Positions 1-13,300 of a DNA stretch of 64,000 nucleotides are shown one piece after another. Position 1 is the first letter of the stretch; each line of letters begins with the position of its first letter. A model generated the notes under the pieces. That model was not told the DNA's origin. It made no database searches and worked only from the letters and a program-made list of their open reading frames with translations. The stretch is taken from the NCBI GenBank assembly GCA_964017045.1, contig OZ024799.1, forward strand, positions 32,258,236 through 32,322,235, written 5' to 3'. The translations under genes were made by a program, and so were the position numbers. Source of the DNA: Omphiscola glabra (lineage: Eukaryota; Mollusca; Gastropoda; Lymnaeidae).

Positions 1-1292
1 AATTGTGATGATTAAGTTAGCATTAAATGGTCATCCTATGGGTGCTGGGTGTAATTCTCAAGTTGATGGTAGGAATTTCAAACCCCACCAAAGCTCAGCA
101 ACGCAAAAACATCACCAGCACTCTGGGTGGATGGGACTCGTTAACTTTGGATGACAAGTCATCTAAGAGAAGGAAACTCTGAATTCAAACCCGGAGATGG
201 AGTCCCGTAGGCGGATAACATTAGTATAATGAAACATTCTGACAAGTCCTGCATCGCCACTGGGGCCAAGGTGTATCATCCACATGATGTTTCCATGCGT
301 CATCCAGCGGCATGGAGAGAGGCCATTTACCGTGTAGGGAACCAGCTTATAATCCTATAAAGAATAATCCCAGGTCTTGTGAATTTTGTCCTGCCGATGC
401 AAGCAAAATAAATATTAAAAATGGTAATCTTGTGGCTTAGAATAATTGCTTATTTCAGCTGTGTATTTTGGCAATCCATTCATTTCTCCTGATCACTTGT
501 GGCTTCTACATTTCTCTTACTTGGTGTTAATAATATGAACTTGTCACTTCATACAATTCTGTCATTTAGTTCAGACTATCCAAAAGTTGTCTTTCCTTGC
601 CTCTAAGGAACTTCCTTTCCATTTAAGTCTTATCCGATGCCCAGGTATCCGGGTTGCCTGCCTCTTATTAAATTATGAGAAGTAAAATAGCATGCACTCT
701 AGTCTTAGCTTGTGCTGGCCTTGTGATGCTAGATTTCTAAGAAGCTGTTTGAAGACAACTTGTAGTTAGTAGAGTTGTGAAGAGTGTGTGGTGATCTACT
801 CTGCATATCCTGTGTTTTTGGTTGAGTTTTATCTACATATATAACATAGAATGATCCTCTTGTGTGGAGAGCAACCTGCCGACAACAGGAATACTTGTAG
901 GTCTTGTTCTATTGAAGACTTTCATTTCCCAGTTGATAAAACTAAGGCCACTCAGTTCGGATGCATGTCACAAATAGAATTATCCAAAATAGTTATCTAT
1001 TTTATTGCTTATCTCCTTTTACCTCTTGTAATGTTGAACAACCTGTCAATTATATTACCAGTTAGACTAATACTACCATAAAATTCTTGTTTAAATTTTA
1101 ATTAGCAGAAGAAATTTTTTTTCTTAAATTTTGTTTTAAAATGTGGAAAAAAGCTATGAAAAAGATCATCATACTTTACAATTATAAAATCCTCTTCCCC
1201 TTAATCAAACCATAAGTGTCAGTGTGTCAGTGTGTCTTTTCCTCTTAGTTAAACCATAAGTGTCAGTGTGTCTTTTCCTCCTGTTGATACAG
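1..1292. other. Intron upstream of the first neuroglian exon in the window
   Basis: No exon was found here. The stretch before position 1293 must be intronic because the first exon starts in mid-codon after an AG acceptor. About 60-330 has the look of a dispersed repeat (higher GC, with a box-B-like GAATTCAAACCC near 181-192), but I cannot assign it to a family. At about 1205-1280 a block containing CATAAGTGTCAGTGTGTC and TCTTTTCCTC occurs twice just before the acceptor. Confidence 0.5.
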
Positions 1293-1395
1293 TGAAAACA
1301 AAGATCATCAATGAACCAATCAACATGACAGTTGATTACCCTAATGAGGCCACCTTCACCTGTGGGGCTTCAACCGATCCTAACGAGGTGTTGAG
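1293..1395 (+). CDS. Neuroglian exon: first half of last Ig domain
   Basis: Acceptor GATACAG, donor GAG|GTAAAG. It encodes about 34 residues including [20 protein letters not shown], with the first Ig cysteine in TFTCGA. It starts with two bases of a split codon and ends with two bases (AG) that the next exon completes as AGA (Arg). A possible N-glycosylation site is NMT. Confidence 0.93.
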
Positions 1396-4300
1396 GTAAA
1401 GTTTAAGAAATTAAATTGGGCATTAGGTCAGTGTAGTTTTTTTTGTTAATTTACTTAATAAAACACTCGCATGTTGTAGGACACAGCCTGAAAATTTTGT
1501 GCTTTGGGTTTCTCTGTCAGATTCCGCTGGTTAAAAGATGGTGTAGTGGTGGTGCCGGATGACCGCATCAGCATCTCCGGTGGAGACTTGTACCTGAGGG
1601 AGACTGAGAGTAAGGACAGCGGCAACTACACCTGCGTTGCCTACAACAGTTTGGATAATGCCACAGCTAAGGCTGAGCTGAGAGTCAAAGGTAAGGGGTT
1701 GAAGGGGTTCAATGTTGAGGTCAGGTCCATTCAGAGAGAGTTGTGTGGCTCTTTAAAGATTACTTAATGTTTTTGTTACTTACCAAGTTCTTCTTTGTTT
1801 TATCTTTGATGGGAGGTTGTTTTCTTTGTTGTCTGAAATTCACCCCATGCAAAACTGTAGTTTTTAAAACCATTTATGACAAATTTTTTGGTGGGGTTCT
1901 GGTTCTCAGTAGTCATATAATGATTGTGTGCTGTCATCCATAGGCTTCACATGGTACCAATCAGTTCATCATCAAACCAATATATTTGTAGTTCTCAAGA
2001 GTGTCTACACAGTGGGTTTTTTGGGAAGGAAGCTGCAGCTTCCATTCTGGAGGTGTGTGTTTTAAAACACACACCCCCCCCCCCCCCCCCCCCTTTTCGG
2101 CGCTGGCTATTTATTTTCTTCCAAGTAACAAAATTAAATTGAGAAAGGAAAAAATTCAAATACTCATTTTTAGACCCAACAAAATAGGTCTATTTGACCC
2201 AGTGACCTGAAACAGGTTACTTGCCCCAGAAGTCTGGGCTTTGCTGGGCATTGAACTCCAACCACTGATCTGGTATTGACAGATTATCTCCAATATTTGA
2301 AATTTTATTTAGAATTAAGCTGAAAAAAATTCAACTAGAACACTGTTAGGCCTTGCTAAAATTCAAAGTTTGAACAATCACTGGGGTTGATCATTTGATT
2401 TGGTAAAAAATGTGAAGAATTGTTATGAATTATTATACTAGTTTGTTATCATTATTTTATAGCTAAGTATGTTCTTACAATTTTTTACTGTTGATTTTTG
2501 TATTACTAATATTCATGGTGAACTACCGTATTAAATAACTGTAATAGTTAACACCATTACCCACATTATTGACCAAGGTCCAGGGGTTGGGGAAGAAGGG
2601 TGGTTGCCCCCCCCCCCCACTCAAAGGGGGGATAGACACCCCAGGGTGTTCTCAATTTGTGATTGTTGAGTACCTCTGGGGTTTTTGCTTTCTTTTATCT
2701 CTCCTCCACTTGTCAAAGTTAATATCATAATGGATGACAGGTGAAGGACTGCATTCAAGCTGTGTGAATGAAATAGTAGAACAAGGTATGTTGAGGCTTG
2801 AATTAAAAAAAGGACAATAAGATGTGCCGGCTCTAAGCCGAAACGTTCACATCTTATTGTCCTGTCTTTTGATTCAAGCCTTATCATAAAGGAGGAAGTC
2901 TTATCTCATGTTATCTCTATCAACAGTCAGTTGTTGCTTGTCATAGTTTCATGTTTCCAATAGCACAACCTAATTTAATGTTGCCACTACACTTTTAAGG
3001 GAGACTAAAATATTTTAATTTTCTTTCAAACTCCATATGAAGAGCTTATTTTCAAAACGCGGTATCCACCATTTTTAAAAAAATGAAAAAACCTAACCAT
3101 TTTGTAGAGCAAACCAGGTTCGTTTAGCACATGGTAAATTCTATATACTAAACACATTATATTCCTATTTTATTCGTATCTAAAAATGATTTAATCCTCT
3201 AAACGCTTTATTAATTTTTTGTAAAAAGTTGAATAATATCAAAACCCCCAAAATGGATTTTGAAAATCAACTCTCCATATTCTGTTGGGTAAATACCACA
3301 TTCATAAATACTTGAAGCTAAACAAATAAATAAACTTCATCACACAACCCTCCTCTGTTTGACCAGTGGGCTTCAACTGCCATTCTGCTGACCACCAGTG
3401 CTGGTCCAAAGATATTTTAGGCCACTCCTCAAACCAGAGCTGATTCAAAGAAATTGTTTGCTAGTCATCTTGTATTATCATTTTAACGAATATCTTTTAT
3501 TGGCATCTTTTTTCACCTGTGTCTCTGTGTAATTATATTATTTATTCTGTGTAAAAGAAACAAAGCCGTGAAGTACTTTATAAAGCTGTTTCTCTTTCTG
3601 CATTAGAAGTCCATGAAGTGTTTCTTACTTTTTCACCATTACAAGGTTGTGAAAAGGTTTGAAAACCTTTCAGATTGTTGGACTATCAGTGAATAACTCA
3701 AATCTCTTCTTGTGACCAGGGATATTTTTCACATTTATTTTTAGCTGTTCCTGACCCTCCCTACAATGTGACCATTGATGATTGTGATGCCAACAAGGCT
3801 AAGATCAAATGGGCCTTTGACAGCAGGATGAGCAACTTTGTGGACATGGTCAAGTACATTGTTGAGTACACCACAGACTACAAGCCGGGAACCTGGACAA
3901 TCGCCACGTCCTTCCCTTACCCCGCCAACAATGTCAACATCAACCTCTCTGCCTACGTCAAGTACAAGTTTAGGGTCAAGGCCGTGAACACCATGGGAAT
4001 AAGTGAGCCGAGCGCCCCAACCAATGGATGGTGCTCCACACCTTTGGCGTTGCCTGATGAAAACCCTAAAGATGTTACTACAGATGAGCAGTTCACTGGA
4101 TTTTTGGTTGTCAAGTGGACCGTAAGTCATAGTTTGTATGAAACCTTGTGCAAAAAAGCATGTGGATATTTGTTTGTAAAGGATTCTTTAAACCAGTTTA
4201 AATATTGTTAATTACCCAATAGCTGCCTCAGAGGGAAGTACAAAGCAGTTATCATAAAATGTCCACAAGCTTGTCCATCTGTTCTTGTTGGAAAAATAGT

Positions 4301-7300
4301 AAATTTAGTTAACAGCTCATATGGCATATACGGTTATTCCAATGAAATGATTCTCTGTATCTGCCAAGAGTTTTGTGATTGTACAAGCAACTTCTTGAGG
4401 TCAATATTTAATGTTGCTTGTCATGACCAATGGCCAAAAGCACAATGCCTCTAATTATTATTGGTGAGCACTGCCTTGACGTTTAATAAGTACAATGGAA
4501 TATATTGCACTTATTTTCACTAAGTTAGGAGTCTGTGTGAGTGTGGGGGGCCTAAAATGCTAACATAAAAAAAAAAACAAAGAAAATCCCCAGGGTCAAT
4601 TAAGAATTATTATCTTGTGTACATTTTTTATAGAAACAAATTAATAGAGTTAGAAAACACCAACTGTTGTGATTTACAGTCTAATAATACGCTGAATTGA
4701 TTCTGGTTTTATAAGCTTACCACGAAAAATGATTGAATATTAGAATCAATTTCTTTCAGCCCATGGATGAGATGCAACACAATGGACCTGAATTCCATTA
4801 CCTTGTTGAGGTCAAAGGTCCTGATGATGAGGAGTTCACGTCTTATAAAGTTGAAGACCCTGGTGCCAGTGAGAAACGAATTGAAGTTGGGGATATTTAC
4901 AAGTTAGTCATGTTTTTACCCAAAGATAATAACGTTCATTTTTATCATAATTCCTTAGTAATGTAGCTTTAGGAAGTGGGTCATCAATATTCTAGAACTG
5001 TATTGAAAAGTTCATATCCCACAGGAGCCATGAAAATGTTTAATTGGTTTTTTAGCTCTGCTCTTTAGTAATATCCTGCCTTTAAAAAAAAAAGTTAAAT
5101 GCTTCTATAACTGATAACAAGAAATGGTTAGACTCAAGTCAACTTTTAATATTACCAAATGTGTGGATACCCCAGAGAGAGAGGGACAGTTCCTAAGTTA
5201 AAATATTAAAGAATTTATCTAATTATCCCCTAACTTAGAGCCAAAATTATTTGGTAGCTCATGGGTGGCTGGGTGTGTTTGGGAGGGTGAGAGTTGAACC
5301 CATTTCTTCAAACATCTTCTGACAGTTTAGTAGAGTCTAGTGATGGGACGATACCAAAATTTGTAACGATTCCGATACGATTCCGATTCTACCCGATTAT
5401 CCCGATTCCCGATACGATTCCGATTCTGATTCCTGGCCATTATTACATATATGTATTACTGTGCCCAGATATTAACATATTTAATTAATATAAAAGTTGA
5501 GAATTGATTAGAAAAGTTTATTAACTTGCTATTGAAGCTTTACAATATGCTAGATAACAATGTATTGGAAAGGTTTTATATAAACACATCTATCAATAAT
5601 TCCATTTTAATAATACAAAGATGTAGTATTGAGTTCAAAATAATATAAATAATTCCATTTTAATGAGAAAAACTTCATTCAGTTAAGAATCGTTTTGGTA
5701 TCGGAATCGGGTCTGAATTATTCAGCTCTGATACCGATTTCCGATGCTTTGGAAACATCCCGATATTTCGATTATTCCGATACGATTCCGATTAATTGTC
5801 CCATCACTAGTAGAGTCCTTCCTGAACTTTTGAATTCTTGTCCAATCACCATGTTATGCTAAACTGTTGTCAACACTTGGGCTTTTTTCGCATGCGATAC
5901 TACAGCACTTCTTTTTTTTTTTTTTTTACATTTTAATCAAAGAGTGAATATTTTCTAAAGATTTTGTTTCGCTATATACTCCAGGACAAGCTTTCCTATT
6001 TTGGTATATTCGTGTGTTAAAAGAGATTGTTTGAAGACACGAGGGAACAAATATCACAAAATTATCTGTATAATCGCAATTAAAGCTAGATAAGTAATAA
6101 GGAAAGTCTTTAAGAGTTGATGTGCAATAATAGAGTGGATGTGCAATAATGATATTTTCTCTTCAGGCCATATGAGATAAAAGTCAGAGCTGCCAACCAG
6201 GTGGGCAAGTCAATGAAAAACCCAGATACTATAACTGGCAGATCTGGTGAGGCAGGTATGTACATGTTCTGATGATGCTATAATCTTTTACCAGATGGTC
6301 ACTCCTATCATGGGACTTTAAATCGTTCTATTATTCAACTAATACCTTCTTTTAAAAAAAAAAATGTTTCATAAAGTTAATTATACCAATTTATTTTTTT
6401 TTAAGAAGGAAATTTCAACAAAAATAAATTCAAATGACATTTACACAATTATTATTTTTTTATTTTTGTTTGCTTCACTTTTATCATTTTGGCTAAAGAG
6501 ATTTTAGATTTAAATTAAGAAATATAAATTTTTAGAGCTTGGCGTTATAATAAATGAAAGCTACTTACAATGTCATCTTATGAAATCACACAGCTCCCAT
6601 AGTTGTCCCAGAAAACTTTGAGCTGGATCCAGACGTCAACGTCACAGCCACAAGTGCAGGGTTCCGGTGGGATCCTGTAGATACCAGCCCAGAGATGATC
6701 AGAGGAGAATTCTCTGGGTATAAGGTCAGCTTTAAAATCTTATTTTGGGGGTCAAGGTTGGCGGGGCTAAAAATCCTTTAAACTTATCACTCAGGGTCCT
6801 CAGCATGAAAAACTAACAATAATTAATTCAAGCAGATTAGAATCTTTGAAACACTTCTCAAATATGATTTATCTGAATTGTCAATTTTTTAAGATTAACT
6901 TTCAACATTTGAGGGGTTCTTATCGTTTTTAATTTGTCCATAGACAGTTATTTTGGTGAAGCTGTGGAGAACTAACAGTGCCTTGCAACATACAAGTTGG
7001 GAAGGGGCGGTGGTGGTGGTTTATGAAAAGGGTACCCACCCTTGGGTCATAATCTTCAGAGGGTGCCTAAATCTTTTATTTTGCTCTAACTTAAACATCT
7101 AGTTTTTGTGCTCAGGGCTGAGGCAAACAAGAGCTGCAACTGGGACAAAGCCTGAATTTAGGGAAACCAAGATTCCCCTACAAGTATAAATCCATACATA
7201 TATTTTGTATGAAAAACATATTAACAAAAAATTTATTCATATATTTTTTAATCAGAAAATCAAAGATAATTTTGAGTTCAATAAAAAGGTAAAGATTAAT

Positions 7301-10300
7301 CTTTATCTGTAAATCCATCCAAATTCAAGTAACGAGTAAAAAGAATTTTAAGATTGAACACCCCATAAATCTAGTGAGGTAATGGCACTTCTGTTTCTGG
7401 CACATCAAAGCCAAAGCAATTCTTGCCCATGGATGCTCCCATGGCACAATCTCCATCCCCACCGCCCCCTAGAACCTGTCAGAAAAACATTCTTTCTTGT
7501 GACCAAGTGGCCAGGGAAAGTAAGGTAGAAAACCCTTACAGGAAATGTACAAGGCAAAAATTACTGTAAGATATCAGAAAAAAAGTTATCCCATCAGAAT
7601 AAAATGTCCCTACACGAAGTTACTGTAGTTCTTGTATAAAGATAAAAAAAAATATATTAAAGTATCCTTAAATGTTAGAATCTTCCAATGTTTTATCCAG
7701 GTCTTGTGTGCAAATGTTTGTGCACAAAAATGGGCACAACATCCTTCCACAGTGCTATATCACACACACAAAAAAGCACTGTACCACTATACTGTAATTT
7801 TATGTTAATATATTTGACTTTTATAAATTAATAATTGTACAAACAATGGAGTTTTAGGTGTCTTACAAAAACTGCAATGATAATCTAATTTTGATTAATC
7901 TCTAAATAAGCAATACAATTAATATGTTTATAAATGTGTAGATTTACAACTTCTAAGATGAATGTTTAGATTATTCCCCTTTAATTTTATTAAAAGCAGA
8001 TTTTAAAAACAAACAACTTTCAATTCTATTTACAGATTCGCTTTTGGAAGGCAGGTCAGAAGGATTCCTCATTACATGAACACATAATTCACGCAGAGTC
8101 TAAAAATAGCCGCAGACGGCGCAATAATGATGGAAAAGTGAGAGGAGTTGTGGCCAACCTCCCATCATTTGCTGAGGTGGAGGCTGAGGTTGTGGTTATC
8201 AACAAGAACTTTGAATCTAATGGCAGCAACTTGATCAATTTTACCACACCTGAGGGAGGTAAGCCGGGAACACTTGCTGGCATTATTTTTGTAAAAGTAT
8301 TAAAATCGTATTTTGTGATTGTGTCCATTTGATAAGAGAGTTTTAATTGCTTTTATTTCTCAGTTTCACCCACTCAACACTGTAGTGGCTTTATTTGGTC
8401 TGTACCTCTTCAATCCATCTTTTTGATTTTGCATTGATCTTTAATAGTAATTCTCATTATTAACCCTTCACAAGGCAGACCTTCCTTCTTCTGCTAGCTC
8501 TGAACGTGCAACATTTTTCCTGTTTTCAGTAAGATTTAGGGTTACGTTAGTAAAAAAAACATCAAATCTAAGGTGTTAGTGAACAAATCTTTGTGAAATA
8601 AAAAATTAAATAAAGGAAAATGAATGGAGATTTATTATTTTACTCCCATGTTGCCAGTAATCCACACATGAACACAAATATTTGCAACATATCTTTTGTT
8701 ACTATCAGTCAACTATTTACAAACACTGCCACAAAATCAAAGTGGGTACATTTAAAACACTGCTTACGCTGAAAACACTAATAATATTAATATCTAGTTC
8801 CGATTTATAGTCAATTCTGTGCACTTCAATGTCGGTTAAATTGAACCCAGGGAAATCTCCGATATCATTTAAAGAATTGTCGAAATCCCTTTTGGAAAGA
8901 AAACATAGCATTAAAACACTGAAAACTACAAAAAAATCTGATCAAATACTCTTAACAGGCGCCCACACTATCAAGCTATGTGCAAAACCGGATGTAAACA
9001 ATGGGAAGTCTCACAAAGTCTAGATTATGTGTTTACAACTCTTAGTTGTCATGGGCACTTTCTGACGTTTTGCCCTTTAAGTAGTAAAGACGTTTTTGGC
9101 CGCTCTGCCCTGTAAAGCCGGCCTGCACAACTCATAATGTATGAAAAACTTGTGCGTTCCAAAAGAAAATAGGACTGGACTTGTGCGGGCTAACAGAAAA
9201 TAGGATGGGGGGAAGGCTATTAAGAAAATACTTAGAATAAAGAATAGTTCGTTAATCGCAGGCCGCAGAGTGGGCCGTATGTTGTGCAGGCCTGCTGTAA
9301 AGGGTTAAAATGAAAATCCTACCAGATGCGAGCTCAAGGGAGAGTACTGCAAAATATTTCTGTAATGATATGAGGAGTATTCTTTAATTTAATAGTTGCT
9401 TAATTTTTTTAACCTTGATGATCATGATTAGTGTTAATTTGACATTTAAGTATGTGGAGTTGTTCTCCATGTGCAGGAAATCTGCAAAATATCTTTAAGC
9501 ACCACAGTTTGAATAGGTTTAGTATTTAAAAAATAAGACACAAGCAGTTACTGAGTAATTGAATCATATGCACAGGTCTTTGACCCTCACTTGGATCATA
9601 TTTAATGCTCTATAGATTAGGAAGCTACATTTGCAATGATCTGCTAGTCCTGATGTCACATAAGGTGTAAAAACCAAAATAAAAATAATTTCTTAAATGA
9701 TAAATTTAGTAATAGAGTATCAGAGGGGAAAAAAAAAAAAAGTTAATAGGCAAAAAAGAGATGATGGATTTAAAAGATTATTACAACTGTTGGAAAAGAC
9801 TGCATTCATTTTCTTACATTATTATTATTACTGTGGTCTTTTAAAGCGCTGTACCCCAGCCTAGGGCTGGGCTCACCGTGCTTCACATTGAAATTTGCAA
9901 AAATGAACATGACATTTAAAGAACAGCTTTATAAAAATATTGACCTCTAACCCCAGAACTATTTTTCATTTAATCGGTCGGGGGGGGGGGGGGGGGGAAT
10001 TAGTCGGGATAGTAGAGTTTGAAGAGATATTGATGCACCATAAATTTGTTGTAACAAAAAATTATGGTTATTGACTTTTATGATACAGCCCTTTACTTCA
10101 AGTGGCATGTTAATGTTATGCGACACTCCTAAACCTACCTGTGGTTTTAAACAAAAAATATGTAAGTTACTATTGAATCATTGGTAGATCAAATATAGCA
10201 AATTGTTGGTCTATTGTAACATCAATCATTGTATTTTCTTTTTTTCCAATTTAGTTCCTGGACCTGTGGAATTTCTTGAAGCTTTATTCAGAGGTTCTCA

Positions 10301-13300
10301 TCACTTCTTGCTGCAATGGGGGAAGCCAACAGAAGAGAATGGTGTCATCACAGGGTACCAGTTGTCATATAGCAGAAGTAAGTTGGTGCTTTCAAAGATT
10401 ATCTTATCTTTTCCTTGCATTTTGGTGTCAAATGAAGTTTTTTTCAAAAATCCTTGTCAAAATCCATTGCAATGTTGTCATTCAAGTAATAAATTATGTA
10501 TGACCATACATGCCAACCTGCATGGGTTACACTTACTTCATACGGGTTTTAAACGTGTTTTTTTTTAGTTGTGCAAGATTCTGTGCTATTTTTAATGGAT
10601 GTAGAACAGAAATATTTTTGCACACAACTGGGATGACACACAATTGAGAATCTTAACTGGCAGTGCAATAAATTGATCTACTAAAAGCTGAAATCCTATT
10701 GGTCTGTTCAGAATGACCTTTGTTTCAAAGTCTGAAATTGGTAGGCTATCTAAATTTAGAAACTGAGCACGGTTTTGATGAGACCACTCATTAATACTAC
10801 AGCGTTGTAAAGTAGTAACTACTTGGATTTGTAAACCATGATTAAAAATCAAGTTTGTGTAATTCTTATTATAACTTCCAACAAGCACATATGTTATAAA
10901 AATAACTATCCACAGAACTTTTCCCCCTTTATAGTGATAAATACAGTTATAGTGATAAATACAGTTATAGTGATAAATACAATTATAGTGATAAATAAAG
11001 TTATAGTGATAAATACAGTTATAGTGATAAATACAGTTATAGTGATAGATACAGTTATAGTGATAGATACAGTTATAGTGATAAATACAGTTATAGTGAT
11101 CAATACAGTTATAGTGATAAATACAGTTATAGTGATCAATACAGTTATAGTGATCAATACAGTTATAGTGATCAATACAGTTATAGTGATAAATGCAGTT
11201 ATAGTGATAAATACAGCTAGTCTATAAATTTACAGTAAACTTGATAACTTTGTCAATAATTTCACCAAATGTATCTCCTTGTTTAATTTAGAACAGTGAC
11301 CTGTATTACCGCAGTTAGCATTATTAACTAAAAATATATCAAATTACACCTAAATTGCTTTCAAATTCATCATCAAAGTCTTTTTTTTTTTTTTAAATTG
11401 CTTTTTTACCAATTAAAAAAATGCAAAATCTGACAAAAATCATGCATCAAACAAATTATTTTTATTCAAAAGATGTGATCTATCTAATGTAAACATACTA
11501 AATTGAATAAGCAGTGAAGTGGAGAGTATCCTAAAAAATTAGACCAATGAAAAAGGCAAAGTTTGCATGCATTCAAAATTTTGATAATTAAATGATGAAA
11601 AATTTACAAATTATCATATATTTTTTTCTAATATTCCATTTTTTTTTCTGTTTGTTTTTTCATGCTGTTGGGGTGGGGTGGGGGTGACGTTTGTACAGTT
11701 TTTTTTTCCCAACAGGTTGGCATGTATGATATGACTCATTAGAGTTTTTTAAAAATCATTTCCAAATTATCTTTTTATTGTTTGATTTCTCCTTAAAACC
11801 TCCTTCAAAAGTCAACCATGGATGGCTGAAATTATTGTTTAATTTATTCATGTAAACTATGACTTAAACTTTGCTCACCCCTCCAATCTACCGGTACTAA
11901 ACATTCCCTGATAAGATCAACTCAAATTCTGGTTTTGAAAATTACTGTGATGGAACTGCATTTAATTTAGAAAATGAGAGAAACAAAGTAAGGGATCAAC
12001 CTGGGGAGAAAAAAAATTCAACAAAACAATGAGCATGTCGGCAAGAAAATCAGCCAACCAACAACAGTAAAAACAGAATTAAATAAAAATATTAAACTTA
12101 GCTGAAATGTACTATCTGTAAGGACATTTGGAGGAATGTACATTTTTCATATGTAAGGAAAATTTGTACTATTTATTATCAATTTCCTTTAACATTTTCA
12201 CCAATGGGAGAGTGTTAAAAAATCATCAAGTCATGATTAAGGTGACACTGGTGCTGAGATTGTGCATAATGAGACAAAATGGAAATAATGGAAAAAAGTG
12301 TTACCACAAACGGCCACTGCTAGCCCACAGGGTTAGGCTAATATTTCATTTGGGAAATAACCCATCCTTAACTGTAAAATTCTTTTCCTTGGTTAAGGGC
12401 CATTAAAAAAATTGTTAATATTTATATTTATTTAAAGATAATTAGGAAATAACAAACTCACATTCACTGTCAAACAATTATTCTATTTTCTATGAAATAT
12501 TAATGACATGTTTTGTGAAATCCAGCATAAGAATAAATCAAAAGGATGATTTGGCTGAAAGCCTTCATCAGCTAAGTTATAAAAACAACAGAGAATTAAT
12601 TCAGAACTTAGCGCTGTGGACCGGAAGTTATTCAAATCCAACATGAAAGCTTTCTTAATGAGCTTCTCATAAATTCTCATCTCTGCCTTAAAATTGAAAA
12701 GATTTTTTGTTACGTTTTATTTGTTTCTTGTTTGTTGTTCATTTGGTTTCATTTTTTTAATTTTTTTTTCAAATTCTTTAAATAGTGAATCCAGGTAAAA
12801 ATCTTCATTTCTATTTACTGAGGGCCTTTTTTTCTTCTCTAGTGTTTTCTTGTATTGTAAGACACTTCTGAAACTGGAGGACTACCTTAACAAATTAACA
12901 ACATGCTTTGTTTATTTTCTATCATGCTTGAAATCAAGAGCTTTAAAACAAAAAAGTCTTTCTCTCCTAAAAAAAAAAACCCACCAAAAAAACCCCCACT
13001 TATTTTATGATAGTTATTTAGCTTGCAAGATATGAACCATGATTGTAGGGTAAGTTTGTAAGCAATCCAGTTTAAGGATATTTCTTTTTATCACATTGTT
13101 TAAGCAATCTATACATATGGAATTATCTTCTCAAGAAATGACAACAGTAAATTTTAAAAAATACAAATAATTGTGAGAAGAAAGAAAGAAGGAAAAAAAA
13201 AGGTGTGGGGGGGGGGGACATCAAAGTTATACTTTTTAAATTAAAGGTAAAGGCCTTTTTTTTAAAATTTAAATTAATATTTTTGACAAATTCTTTTTTT

